DNA of 17,610 nt from an uncultured bacterium (GCA_934875675.1 CAKXIK010000029.1:1-17610); one strand, 5' to 3'. Counted from the stretch's first letter, positions 4,842 to 13,527 are shown. Notes: generated by a model from the sequence alone, not told the origin. Translations and numbers: made by a program.

Positions 4842-7055
4842 ATGGCAGAAGAAATTCAAAAACAAACGGAAGCTGAACAGGAGCAGGAGGTTGCCCAAAA
4901 GCGGGCAGTCCTGCAAAAGGCGCTGGAGGCCGGCAACCGTCCTTTCGATATGGAACGCATTGAGGTAGCATATCAATTGGCCAAGGAAAAGCATTCCGGT
5001 CAGTTTCGCCAATCCGGCGAACCTTATATTATTCACCCGCTGGCAGTGGCAACCATCGTGGCAGAGCTGGGAATGGATACGGAATCCGTTATGGCGGCAC
5101 TCCTGCATGATGTGGTGGAGGATACGGACGTTTCGCTTGAACAGATTGAAAAGCGGTTCGGAAAGGAAATTGCCTCGTTGGTGGATGGTCTGACCAAGTT
5201 GGGGCGAATCCCATATTCCTCGCGGGAAGAGCAGCAGGCGGAAAATATCCGTAAAATGCTCATCGCAATGGCGGATGATATTCGTGTCATCATCATCAAG
5301 CTGGCGGACCGTCTGCATAATATGCGCACGATTCAGTTCAAGCCGCCTCAGAAGCAGAGAGACACCGCGCTGGAAAGCATGGAGGTTTTTGCTCCCATTG
5401 CGCACCGGCTTGGTATTCGTACCGTTAAAGAAGAGCTGGAGGATTTGTCCATCCATATTCTGGATCCGGTTGCATATGAAGAAATTGAAAAGAATCTGAA
5501 TATGCGCAAGGCAGAGCGGGATGATTTTATCCGGTTGACCAAGCAGCGTGTTTTCGACCGTGTTTCTCCGATGATTCCCAATATATATTTAGAGGGACGT
5601 GTCAAAAGTATCAATGGAATTTACCGCAAGATGTATGTACAAGGAAAATCCTTTGATGAAATTTACGATATTTATGCCGTTCGTGTGATTGTGGACACGG
5701 TTAATGACTGCTATAACGTGCTCGGCATCGTGCACGATATGTTCCGCCCAATTCCAAACCGGTTCAAGGACTATATTTCCACACCGAAGCCGAATATGTA
5801 TCAATCCTTGCATACTACCGTCCTCAGCAAAGAGGGCATCCCGTTTGAGATGCAGATCCGTACCTGGGATATGCACCACACGGCGGAATACGGTATTGCG
5901 GCACACTGGAAGTACAAGCTGGGTATTTCCGGCGGCGAAAACAAGCTGGAGGAGCGCATTGCGTGGGTGCGGCAGCTGTTGGAAAATCAGGCCGAAACCG
6001 GGGACGCCAGCGAGCTGATCCGTTCTATCAAATCGGATATTGCACCAGAGGAGGTCTTTGTATTCACCCCCCGCGGGGATGTAATCAGCTTGCCGACCGG
6101 TGCCACGGTGATTGATTTTGCCTATGCAATTCACAGTGCCGTCGGAAACCGGATGATCGGTGCGAAGGTAGACAGTAAAATGGTTCCGATTGATTACAAG
6201 GTCAAAACCGGTGAAATTATTGAGGTGCTTACCACCAAAGAGGTTGGGCGCGGTCCAAGCCGTGACTGGCTCAAGATTGTGAAAACGAGCGAAGCGCGCA
6301 ATAAGATTCGCCAATGGTTCAAAAAAGAAAAACGCGAAGAGAACATTGAGCAAGGAAAAGCGGAACTCGAAAAGGAGTTTCGCCGCAACGGTATCGATCT
6401 GCCCGCCGATGAAATGGAAGAGTTTCTGCTGGGCATTGCAAAAAAGCAGCATTGTAACGGTGTGGATGATCTCTATGCGGCAATCGGATACGGCGGCGTG
6501 CAGCTGTGGCGCATGATTCCCCGTGTGCGCGAGGAATATGCCAAAATTGCCAAACCAAAGACTGAGCCGATTACTCCGGTGCTGGAACCTGGAACCGAAA
6601 AGGTTTCCAGCGGTGTTGTTGTGGATGGTGTGCACGATTGCCTGGTAAAATTTTCCCGTTGCTGCAATCCGCTTCCCGGTGATCCGATTATCGGTTTTAT
6701 CACGCGTGGTTTTGGTGTTTCCATTCACAAGCAGGACTGCAAAAACGTCCCTGCTGATATTTCTCAGTGTGAAGAGCCAGAGAGATGGGTGCGTGTCCAT
6801 TGGGCAAATCAGGTCAAGGAATCGTTTAAGGCAGTGTTGGAAATCCATGCAATGGATCGGGAAGGACTGCTTGCGGATATTACGATTCAACTCTCCAATA
6901 TGCATCTGATGATTCATTCGCTGAATTCGAGAACGCTGAAGGATGGCGCAGCCATCATATCAGCCACAATTACGGTTACCGGCATGGATCACATCAACGG
7001 CATTATTACAAAGCTCAAGGCTATTAAGGGCGTTATCAGCATCAAGCGCTCGTAA
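4842..7055 (+). CDS. rel: Bifunctional (p)ppGpp synthetase/hydrolase Rel
   Basis: Makes and degrades the alarmone (p)ppGpp in the stringent response, on the ribosome. 737 residues, normal for long RSH proteins. An N-terminal HD hydrolase domain carries the intact HDVVEDT motif (89-95). The synthetase domain (about 230-350) has the YRKM stretch, RFKDYI and YQSLHTTV. A TGS domain starts near 402 (VFVFTPRGDVISLP, then DFAYAIHSAVG). A conserved Cys pair region (SRCCNPLPGDPI) precedes a C-terminal ACT/RRM domain (about 660-737). Both catalytic halves look intact, so it is probably the single long Rel rather than a RelA- or SpoT-specialised copy. Start ATG 4842 follows GGAAAGGG. Downstream neighbour dtd fits the conserved Firmicutes rel-dtd order. 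Confidence 0.97.
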   Translation: MAEEIQKQTEAEQEQEVAQKRAVLQKALEAGNRPFDMERIEVAYQLAKEKHSGQFRQSGEPYIIHPLAVATIVAELGMDTESVMAALLHDVVEDTDVSLEQIEKRFGKEIASLVDGLTKLGRIPYSSREEQQAENIRKMLIAMADDIRVIIIKLADRLHNMRTIQFKPPQKQRDTALESMEVFAPIAHRLGIRTVKEELEDLSIHILDPVAYEEIEKNLNMRKAERDDFIRLTKQRVFDRVSPMIPNIYLEGRVKSINGIYRKMYVQGKSFDEIYDIYAVRVIVDTVNDCYNVLGIVHDMFRPIPNRFKDYISTPKPNMYQSLHTTVLSKEGIPFEMQIRTWDMHHTAEYGIAAHWKYKLGISGGENKLEERIAWVRQLLENQAETGDASELIRSIKSDIAPEEVFVFTPRGDVISLPTGATVIDFAYAIHSAVGNRMIGAKVDSKMVPIDYKVKTGEIIEVLTTKEVGRGPSRDWLKIVKTSEARNKIRQWFKKEKREENIEQGKAELEKEFRRNGIDLPADEMEEFLLGIAKKQHCNGVDDLYAAIGYGGVQLWRMIPRVREEYAKIAKPKTEPITPVLEPGTEKVSSGVVVDGVHDCLVKFSRCCNPLPGDPIIGFITRGFGVSIHKQDCKNVPADISQCEEPERWVRVHWANQVKESFKAVLEIHAMDREGLLADITIQLSNMHLMIHSLNSRTLKDGAAIISATITVTGMDHINGIITKLKAIKGVISIKRS

Positions 7056-7123
7056 TCGTGTATGGTCAGGATATCCAGCAGGACGATTTCATCCGTTTTG
7101 GTAAGCAGAAAGGAAGATTTTGT

Positions 7124-7591
7124 TTGAGAGCTTTACTCCAACGCGTCACGCACGCCGAAGTGGTGGTAGAAAACGAATGTACAGGAAAAATCGATAATGG
7201 CTTTCTGGTTTTGCTCGGCGTGGGGCAAGGAGATGGCGAGGAACAGGCCAGATTGTTGGCGGCCAAAATCGCCGGTTTGCGGGTTTTTACCGATGAACAG
7301 GATAAAATGAATCTTTCGTTGTTGGATGTCAACGGCGGAGCGTTGGTTGTTTCGCAATTTACGCTTTATGCGGATTGCCGACACGGGCGCAGACCAAATT
7401 TCATTCCGGCAGCACCGCCCCAGCTTGCAGAACCGCTCTATGAACAGTTTTGTGTGATGCTCAAGGAACACGGTGTGCAAAAGGTGGAACGCGGAGTGTT
7501 TGGCGGAGATATGAAAGTTTCGCTTTGCAACGACGGTCCGGTCACTATCTGGCTGGACACGGATGAACTGACCGCGCCAAAGAATCACTGA
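7124..7591 (+). CDS. dtd: D-aminoacyl-tRNA deacylase
   Basis: Hydrolyses D-aminoacyl-tRNAs, recycling tRNA mischarged with D-amino acids or glycine. 155 residues, close to the family's 145-150. The two active-site motifs are present: SQFTLYAD (77-84) and NDGPVT (136-141), whose Gly-Pro gives the cis-proline chirality filter. I choose the TTG at 7124. It gives the family's standard beginning (MRALLQRVTHAEV) and follows AAAGGAAG at a 7-8 base gap. An ATG at 7058, three bases after rel, would add 22 non-conserved residues and has no ribosome binding site. Probably cotranscribed with rel (68-base gap). Confidence 0.95.
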   Translation: MRALLQRVTHAEVVVENECTGKIDNGFLVLLGVGQGDGEEQARLLAAKIAGLRVFTDEQDKMNLSLLDVNGGALVVSQFTLYADCRHGRRPNFIPAAPPQLAEPLYEQFCVMLKEHGVQKVERGVFGGDMKVSLCNDGPVTIWLDTDELTAPKNH

Positions 7592-7648
7592 TTTCACGCA
7601 AACGGAACCGTTGCATTCGTGACGCAGCAGGAAAGGATGGTGTTGGCA

Positions 7649-8278
7649 ATGAAAATAAAACCATATTTAACGGGAGAATTGCAGGAAAATGCTTATCTGC
7701 TGACCGATGAGGCGACGGGGAAGATTGCGGTGATTGATCCCGGAGCACCGGATCAGGTGTTGATGGATGCGATTCATGCGGTTAAAGACTCCATTGCTGT
7801 GATTTTGCTGACCCACGGTCATTTTGATCATATCGGTGCAGTGGAGGAGATTCAAAGGTTGACTGGTGCTCCTGTTTATGCAGCAGGAGAAGAACTTGAT
7901 ATGCTTGATGACAGCAGAAAAAACCTTTCTGCGATGTTTGGCACACCGATTGTCATCCGCGATGCACACCCACTGCACGATGGCGAGCAAATCCAGCTCG
8001 GAACGTTGATGATTGAAGTAATTCACACACCGGGGCATTCAATGGGTGGCATGTGCTTTTTGGCAGACAATGCGCTCTTTACAGGCGATACGCTTTTTGC
8101 GGGCAGTGTTGGCCGCACCGATTTTTGGGGCGGAGACGGCAGCATGCTGATGCACTCGGTACAACGGTTGGCACAATTGCCCGGTGATTATCGTGTTTTG
8201 CCGGGACATGGGGAGGAGACCACTCTTGCCCGTGAGCGGGTGTACAACCCCTATTGCAGAGAGGAGTCCCAGTTTTGA
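7649..8278 (+). CDS. Glyoxalase-II-like metallo-beta-lactamase fold hydrolase
   Basis: A cytoplasmic MBL-fold hydrolase of 209 residues, in the YcbL/glyoxalase-II-like branch, which typically hydrolyses thioesters such as S-lactoylglutathione, although the substrate here is unknown. All zinc ligands are in place: THGHFDH (55-61), H130 (HTPGHS), D147 (FTGDTLF) and H187 (LPGHG). It lacks the C-terminal glutathione-binding domain of full-size glyoxalase II, consistent with a non-glutathione thiol or another ester. The start is a choice among ATG 7637 and ATG 7649. The second gives the usual short N-terminus and better spacing from AGGAAAGG. Its stop overlaps the TTG start of hemZ. Confidence 0.93.
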   Translation: MKIKPYLTGELQENAYLLTDEATGKIAVIDPGAPDQVLMDAIHAVKDSIAVILLTHGHFDHIGAVEEIQRLTGAPVYAAGEELDMLDDSRKNLSAMFGTPIVIRDAHPLHDGEQIQLGTLMIEVIHTPGHSMGGMCFLADNALFTGDTLFAGSVGRTDFWGGDGSMLMHSVQRLAQLPGDYRVLPGHGEETTLARERVYNPYCREESQF

Positions 8279-9744
8279 TTACTGTAATTTGCAGCGGCCA
8301 TTCCTTCCGTTATGAAATGGAAAATGTTTGCCGCATCTTTTTTCCGCAGGAAAAGTTTTTGCCCGAAGCGCAGCCGGATGTATCCGAGGTGGTTTCGGTT
8401 ATTCGCAAGGAAACGGAGCAAAAAGCTTTTTTGTGCGCTTCGATTTGCCTGAACGGGCAGCAGGCAGAAGAAGAAACCTCGTTGCCGCTTGATTTTCCGG
8501 ATTACGAAAAGGAATGTGAACGGCAGCTGGCAGTGCTCTTGTTTCATCTGCTCACTCGCCACTGTGGCTTTTTGCCCAAGTGGGGAATTCTTACCGGAGT
8601 GCGTCCCGTCAAGCTGATGCACAAGCTGACAGATGAATTGGGAGCAGATGCGGCCGCAGAGTATTTTACCAAGCGGCTGCTGGTTTCACCGGAAAAAACG
8701 TTACTTTGCCAGCAAACTGCCAAGCTTCAGGAACCGATTGTACAAGCGTCAAAACCGGAATCGTTCAGCCTTTATATTTCGATTCCGTTTTGTCCCACCC
8801 GCTGTGCTTATTGCTCTTTCGTATCGCAATCGATTGAAAAAGCTAAGAAGTTGCTGCCGGGTTATGTGGAATATTTGAAAAGAGAGCTGCAGCAAACGGG
8901 TGAGATTGCGCGTGCGCTCGGTCTGCGACTGGAAACGGTTTATTTTGGCGGGGGAACACCCACCACACTTTCTGCCGATCAGCTTTCGCAGTTGATTGAA
9001 ACCATTGCCGCGTCATTTGATCTTTCCACGGTGCGGGAATATACCGTGGAGGCAGGTCGTCCGGATACGATTACGCCGGAAAAGCTTGCAGCACTCAAAT
9101 GCGGCGGCGTTACGCGCATCAGCATCAATCCGCAGACGATGAATGATGCGGTGCTGGAGCGGATCGGCCGTCGCCATACTGCGCAGCAGACAATTGATGC
9201 ATTTGAATTGGCGCGCAAGGCGGGGCTTGATAATATCAATATGGATACCATTGCCGGTCTGCCGGGAGATACGGCAGAAAGCTTTGCCCGAACCTTTGAA
9301 ATCCTGACTTCCCTTGCGCCGGAGAGCATTACCGTGCACACGCTTGCGCTCAAGCGTTCCTCCTATCTCAACCACGAGGAGGGACTTTCCTTGGTGCAGG
9401 AAGCTGCAGTGGTTGACAATATGGTTACCCATTCACAGCAGGTGCTTTCCGGTGCTGGGTATTTGCCGTACTATCTTTACCGCCAAAGCAAGATGCTGGG
9501 CAATTTAGAAAACGTGGGCTGGACAAAGCCGGGGTTCGAAGGGCTCTATAATGTTTACATTATGGAAGAAACCCACACGATTCTTGCCTGCGGAGCGGGT
9601 GCGACTACAAAGCTGCGTTCTCCCCGCGGAGAAAAAATTGAACGAATATTCAACTTCAAGTTTCCGTATGAATATATGGAGCGTTTTGACCAGATGCAAG
9701 AACGCAAGGAGGGAATCTTGAATTTTTATGAGCATTGCAAGTAA
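8275..9744 (+). CDS. hemZ: HemZ-type radical SAM coproporphyrinogen III oxidase-like protein
   Basis: A radical SAM enzyme of the oxygen-independent coproporphyrinogen III dehydrogenase (HemN) superfamily, HemZ branch. The 4Fe-4S cysteines are C173, C177 and C180 (FCPTRCAYCSF). Further family motifs follow: YFGGGTPTTL, the AGRPDT stretch, RISINPQT and NMDTIAGLPGDT. The first ~160 residues are the HemZ-specific N-terminal domain, ending in WGILTGVRP. 489 residues, as in B. subtilis HemZ (about 500). I start at TTG 8275, which overlaps the MBL stop (TTGA) and sits 8 bases after GAGGAG (8261-8266). The upstream TTG at 8254 precedes that site. No other heme genes are nearby, so HemN-like activity cannot be assumed; some HemN relatives are heme chaperones or have other roles. 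Confidence 0.93.
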   Translation: MITVICSGHSFRYEMENVCRIFFPQEKFLPEAQPDVSEVVSVIRKETEQKAFLCASICLNGQQAEEETSLPLDFPDYEKECERQLAVLLFHLLTRHCGFLPKWGILTGVRPVKLMHKLTDELGADAAAEYFTKRLLVSPEKTLLCQQTAKLQEPIVQASKPESFSLYISIPFCPTRCAYCSFVSQSIEKAKKLLPGYVEYLKRELQQTGEIARALGLRLETVYFGGGTPTTLSADQLSQLIETIAASFDLSTVREYTVEAGRPDTITPEKLAALKCGGVTRISINPQTMNDAVLERIGRRHTAQQTIDAFELARKAGLDNINMDTIAGLPGDTAESFARTFEILTSLAPESITVHTLALKRSSYLNHEEGLSLVQEAAVVDNMVTHSQQVLSGAGYLPYYLYRQSKMLGNLENVGWTKPGFEGLYNVYIMEETHTILACGAGATTKLRSPRGEKIERIFNFKFPYEYMERFDQMQERKEGILNFYEHCK

Positions 9745-10666
9745 TCATTATGTGAAATACACCGCTCGGTTGGAATCAATCAACCGGGAAATTATTAAGA
9801 ATCCGGAAGGCATTATTGCAGAAGTGGAAGAGAATTTTCGCGTTTCTATCGAGGAAATTGCCATGCGTGCACACGGCAGAAACTGTCGGATTATTCTGCT
9901 TGCGGGACCGTCCAGTTCCGGCAAAACCACCGCATCCCATCTGCTGACCGATTATTTTGCAACCATCAATATCAGCTCACATGTAATTTCGCTGGATGAT
10001 TTTTTTCTTGGCAGAGGGCAGGCACCATTGCTGCCGAATGGCAGGCCGGATTTTGAATCGATGGATGCATTGGATGTAAAAAATATTCAAAAATGTCTCA
10101 CGGGATTGGTAAACTCGGGTCGTTGTGAAATGCCTGTTTTTAACTTTACCACCGGAGCTCCGGAGAAATTTACCCGTCCGGTTGTGGTAGGACGTGGGGA
10201 TGTGGTGATTGTGGAGGGATTGCATGCGCTCAACCCTCATTTAACAGAAACCATCCCGCCGGAAAGCTTTTTGCGCGTGTATATCAGCGTGAAGCAGGGA
10301 ATCTGCGATGCAAACGGAGAAATCATCCGCGCCCGGCAGGTTCGTTTTTTGCGCAGAATGGTGCGTGATTATTATTACCGTGCCTGTTCCCCGTCGCGCA
10401 CCTTGGAAATGTGGGAAGATGTTTGCCGTGGAGAAGATTTGTATATTCAGCCGTTTAAGCGACAGGCGGATATCACCATTAATTCGCTTCATCTTTATGA
10501 ACCGTGTATTTTCCGTGTACTGGCGCTGCCGCTCTTAGAAGATTTGCAGCAAAAACAGCCTGAAAATGCAAAAGTGGCAAATTTACTGCACCAATTGTGC
10601 CGGTTTGAACCGCTTGACCCGGCGTTGGTGCCCAAAAATTCTCTGTTGCAGGAATTTATCGGATAG
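9728..10666 (+). CDS. Uridine kinase-like P-loop nucleoside kinase
   Basis: A 312-residue member of the uridine kinase/phosphoribulokinase family, which phosphorylates a nucleoside or a related alcohol with ATP. Walker A is GPSSSGKTT (60-68). The substrate-site SLDDFF motif and the VIVEGLHALN strand follow, and an Arg-rich lid (RFLRRMVRDYYYR) is present. The N-terminal ~55 residues are helical. Many Clostridia relatives carry an N-terminal TGS/threonyl-tRNA-synthetase-like domain in front of this kinase; here it is absent. The ATG at 9728 overlaps the end of hemZ by 17 bases, with AAGGAGGG at 9706-9713 a rather long 14 bases upstream, which implies coupling to hemZ. The exact substrate cannot be told from sequence. 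Confidence 0.88.
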   Translation: MSIASNHYVKYTARLESINREIIKNPEGIIAEVEENFRVSIEEIAMRAHGRNCRIILLAGPSSSGKTTASHLLTDYFATINISSHVISLDDFFLGRGQAPLLPNGRPDFESMDALDVKNIQKCLTGLVNSGRCEMPVFNFTTGAPEKFTRPVVVGRGDVVIVEGLHALNPHLTETIPPESFLRVYISVKQGICDANGEIIRARQVRFLRRMVRDYYYRACSPSRTLEMWEDVCRGEDLYIQPFKRQADITINSLHLYEPCIFRVLALPLLEDLQQKQPENAKVANLLHQLCRFEPLDPALVPKNSLLQEFIG

Positions 10667-10844
10667 GATTCATAAAAAATTAACACATAAGATGCAAAAA
10701 ACGCGTACACTATATTTAATATGATGTTCTGATTCTATTGCGGTTTCAGAAGTGTTTTGAATCATATCAAAAACGATGATTTCCGGTTTTGCTGTGTGCT
10801 ATGTGGTAATTACCGGTCAAAAGACGAAGGGAGCGGTCATAACC

Positions 10845-11201
10845 ATGGGAGTTCTGGAAGATGTATTGTTGAATGCAAAATCTGCTGCTGAAAGCGTAGG
10901 AAAAAAGGCGACTGAGATCGCAGATCTTTCCAAATTGAAAATGAATGCCTCACAGCTCTCGCGGGAAATTTCCAACCAGTTTGAGCAGATCGGCCGTGCA
11001 GTTTACGATGCAAAAAAGTCTGCAGGAAATGCCGACCAGGCAGTGGAACAAGGGATTGAAGCGGTTGATGCGCTGTATCATGAATTCAATTCGATCAATG
11101 AAAAGATTGATGAGTTGAAAAAAACCGTTACCTGCCAAGGCTGCGGAGCCAAGCTGGAAAAAGGCGATGCATATTGCCCCAAGTGTGGCGCAAAGCTGTA
11201 A
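10845..11201 (+). CDS. Small coiled-coil protein with C-terminal zinc ribbon
   Basis: 118 residues. Residues 1-95 are strongly helical and amphipathic, with alternating Ala/Lys/Glu and a probable coiled coil (about 35-95). The tail is a zinc ribbon, C97-x2-C100 and C111-x2-C114 (CQGCGAKLEKGDAYCPKCG). Similar zinc-ribbon proteins are widespread in Clostridia without assigned function. No membrane segment is seen. The ATG at 10845 follows AAGGGAG at 10826-10832. An in-frame ATG at 10776 has no ribosome binding site and would add a hydrophobic, unconserved-looking leader, though a short N-terminal membrane anchor is not impossible. A 178-base gap precedes it and a strong terminator follows, so it may be its own unit. 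No clear promoter was found in the gap. Confidence 0.8.
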   Translation: MGVLEDVLLNAKSAAESVGKKATEIADLSKLKMNASQLSREISNQFEQIGRAVYDAKKSAGNADQAVEQGIEAVDALYHEFNSINEKIDELKKTVTCQGCGAKLEKGDAYCPKCGAKL

Positions 11202-11215
11202 TTTTTCTGCCTTTC

Positions 11216-11257
11216 AAGGGTTGCCTAACCGGTTTATTCGGCGGGGTAACCCTTTTT
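11216..11257 (+). terminator. Rho-independent terminator after the zinc-ribbon gene
   Basis: A 10-bp stem (AAGGGTTGCC at 11216-11225 with GGTAACCCTT at 11245-11254, one G-U pair), 19-base loop, then TTTTTCGTTTGTTTT. It separates the recJ-to-zinc-ribbon block from the purine salvage genes. Confidence 0.85.
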
Positions 11258-11297
11258 CGTTTGTTTTAAAATCCATATAAAATTAGGGGATGATGCG

Positions 11298-12122
11298 GTG
11301 CAAAACTCATATGAAGCCGGTGTATTTGCGGCTAACGCGATTACGGACAGGTTAAGCGGAAGGATTCCGGATACAGCGGTCGTGCTTGGTTCCGGACTGG
11401 GGGTATTAACGGAGCAGGTGTGGGACGCCATCAGAATTCCGTATGCGCAGATTCCGAATTTTCCCTGTACAACGGTTGCGTCCCATAAAGGAGAACTTGT
11501 GTGCGGTAAACTGGGAGAAAAATCGGTTCTATTGCTCAGCGGCCGATTTCATCATTATGAAGGCTTTGATTTTTCACAGGTGGTATTTCCGGTGCGTGTT
11601 TTGCATTTGCTCGGGGTAAAAAATCTGATTCTGACCAATGCAGCAGGTGGGGTGAACGAGTCTTTCTCTATGGGAGACTTTATGATGATTACCGATCAGA
11701 TCAATTTAATGGCATGTGCGCCGTTGGCAGGGAAAGAGCAGCTGCAGTTCGGTCCTCGCTTTTTTGATATGTGTGACACCTACACCCATGCGTTATTTCC
11801 CTCCGTTCGTTCTGCTGCAGGCAAAGCGGGCGTTACCCTGCGAGAGGGAACTTATTTTTATATGCCGGGTCCGCAATTTGAAACACCGGCAGAGATTCGC
11901 GCAATCCGTTTGCTGGGCGGTGATGCGGTGGGAATGTCCACCGTGGTGGAAGCAATGGCAGCCCACCAATGCGGAATGAACCTGATTGGGATTTCCTTCA
12001 TTTCCAATCTTGCGGCAGGAATGACCAATCAAGCTGTCAGCGATGACGAAGTGGTTGCAAACGGCAAGCAGTTTGCGCATCGTTTTGCAGCGTTGGTGCA
12101 GAATATTCTGCAGGAACTGTAA
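11298..12122 (+). CDS. Purine nucleoside phosphorylase (6-oxopurine type)
   Basis: Cleaves purine nucleosides with phosphate to base and pentose-1-phosphate. 274 residues, the usual trimeric PNP/MTAP family length. Motifs: phosphate loop GSGLG (31-35), HKGELV (from 63), RFHHYEGF (83-90), TNAAGG, GPQFETPAE with E195, GMSTVVEA (from 212) and SNLAAG with N237. A Glu plus Asn in these last positions corresponds to human PNP E201/N243 and points to inosine/guanosine-type (6-oxo) substrates rather than methylthioadenosine. The start is GTG 11298, after AGGGGAT. It is followed 58 bases later by an MTA/SAH deaminase, which produces exactly such 6-oxopurine nucleosides. Confidence 0.95.
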   Translation: MQNSYEAGVFAANAITDRLSGRIPDTAVVLGSGLGVLTEQVWDAIRIPYAQIPNFPCTTVASHKGELVCGKLGEKSVLLLSGRFHHYEGFDFSQVVFPVRVLHLLGVKNLILTNAAGGVNESFSMGDFMMITDQINLMACAPLAGKEQLQFGPRFFDMCDTYTHALFPSVRSAAGKAGVTLREGTYFYMPGPQFETPAEIRAIRLLGGDAVGMSTVVEAMAAHQCGMNLIGISFISNLAAGMTNQAVSDDEVVANGKQFAHRFAALVQNILQEL

Positions 12123-12180
12123 GATAAGCTTCGCATCAAAACTACACCCATGAAAACGGTATCGCTTGGAGGGAAGTAGA

Positions 12181-13467
12181 GTGCTGTTTACAAATATTGA
12201 TTATCTTGCGCCCGATCAGTCGGTACAGCATGGTTTTGTGGCAACCTTCGAAAATAAGATTGTTTCAGTTGGAAAAGACCGGCCGCAAGGCGATTTCGGG
12301 GAAGAATATGACGGAAAAGACCGTCTGCTGATTCCGGGCTTTGTCAATGCCCACTGCCATGTGCCCATGACGCTGCTGCGGGGATACGGAGAAGGCTTGC
12401 CGCTGCAGCGTTGGCTGACAGAGCGGGTTTTTCCGTTTGAAGCACAGCTGGATGACGAAGCAGTGTACTGGGGTGCAATGCTCGGGATTGCAGAAATGCT
12501 GCGTTCCGGTATTACGTCTTTTACGGAGATGTATGATCATTGTGGGGCAATTGCGCGCGCAGTCCTGCAATCCGGTGTTAGCTGCAATCTTTCCCGGGGT
12601 TTGATGTGCTTTGACGATACCCCTCTGCAACAGCTAATTCCGTTCCAGGAAACACTGCAGCTCTTTGATGAATATAACGGTGCAGGGGATGGGAGACTGC
12701 AGGTGGATTTTTGTATTCATGCGGAATATACGTCAAATCCGGATACGGTGTCCGGTGTTGCAAATGTCGCATCCAATCGCCATGCACGGATGCATCTGCA
12801 TCTTTCGGAGACAAAACAGGAACAACAGCAGTGCGTGGAGCGTCACGGCAAAACTCCTGCTGCATATTTTGAGCAGCTCGGCGTTTTTGCCAACCCGACT
12901 ACTGCCGCTCATTGTGTGTGGGTCACCGAACAGGATCGAGCAATTTTGAAACGAAACGGCGTAACGGTGGCGCACTGTCCGGCAAGCAACTGCAAGCTTG
13001 GCAGCGGAATTGCGCCGGTGTGTGAGCTGCTTGAGGAGGGGGTGCCTGTTGCGATTGGAACCGACGGCGTTTCCAGCAACAACAGCTTTAATTTTTTGCA
13101 GGAGCTGCGGCTTGCGATTTTGTTGCAAAACGGAACGCGACAGAATCCCAATGCAATTTCCGCCGCGCAGGTGCTGCAGATGGCAACAGAAGCCGGGGCA
13201 AGGTCGCAGGGAAGAAACAGCGGGGTGATTCGCTGCGGTGCAGTGGCTGACCTCGCCGTTGTGCGGTGTGATTCCATCAACATGACACCCTGCTATAATC
13301 CGCTCGTCAATTTGGTTTATTCTGCAAATTTACCGGATACGGTGCTGACCATGTGTGCAGGAAAGGTGCTGTATCGGGACGGACAGTTGGTTACCATTGA
13401 TGCAGAGCGGGCAAAATTTGAGGTAAATCGTGCAGTGCAGCGAGTAATCGGTCGTGTGAACTCATAA
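12181..13467 (+). CDS. mtaD: 5-methylthioadenosine/S-adenosylhomocysteine deaminase
   Basis: An amidohydrolase of the MtaD/ATZ-TRZ group (428 residues) that deaminates methylthioadenosine and S-adenosylhomocysteine to inosine derivatives. Metal ligands: H58 and H60 (NAHCH), H207 (HLHLSE, with the substrate-binding E210), H244 (AAHCVW) and D295 (GTDGVSSNN). The loop VPMTLLRGYGEGLPLQRWL after the HxH is typical for MtaD. Start GTG 12181 lies 7 bases after GGAGGG. A TTG at 12166 overlaps that site and is rejected. A related guanine deaminase-like activity is possible but the motifs favour MTA/SAH. Gene order with PNP suggests joint function. Substrate range in this organism is inferred. Confidence 0.92.
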   Translation: MLFTNIDYLAPDQSVQHGFVATFENKIVSVGKDRPQGDFGEEYDGKDRLLIPGFVNAHCHVPMTLLRGYGEGLPLQRWLTERVFPFEAQLDDEAVYWGAMLGIAEMLRSGITSFTEMYDHCGAIARAVLQSGVSCNLSRGLMCFDDTPLQQLIPFQETLQLFDEYNGAGDGRLQVDFCIHAEYTSNPDTVSGVANVASNRHARMHLHLSETKQEQQQCVERHGKTPAAYFEQLGVFANPTTAAHCVWVTEQDRAILKRNGVTVAHCPASNCKLGSGIAPVCELLEEGVPVAIGTDGVSSNNSFNFLQELRLAILLQNGTRQNPNAISAAQVLQMATEAGARSQGRNSGVIRCGAVADLAVVRCDSINMTPCYNPLVNLVYSANLPDTVLTMCAGKVLYRDGQLVTIDAERAKFEVNRAVQRVIGRVNS

Positions 13468-13527
13468 CATGCCCTGCCGGGGAATATACTTTTGGTACAT
13501 ACCATCATGTATAAAGGAAGTGTTCCC

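Noticed and set aside
5589..6917. Minus-strand open frame of 442 codons inside rel
   Set aside because: It is wholly antisense to a gene with unmistakable Rel motifs, shows no family motif, and has no ribosome binding site of note. It is a shadow of codon bias.
7058..7123. ATG start for dtd directly after rel
   Set aside because: No ribosome binding site, and it adds residues foreign to Dtd; the TTG at 7124 gives the conserved N-terminus.
7595..7615. GCAA(A)CGG / CCGTTGC inverted repeat between dtd and the MBL gene
   Set aside because: The loop would be only two bases, there is no T tract, and the length is within chance expectation.
10680..10722. TTAACA with TATATT/TAATAT as a promoter for the zinc-ribbon gene
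   Set aside because: Spacers of 25 or more bases do not fit sigma-A; no other pair in the gap is convincing.
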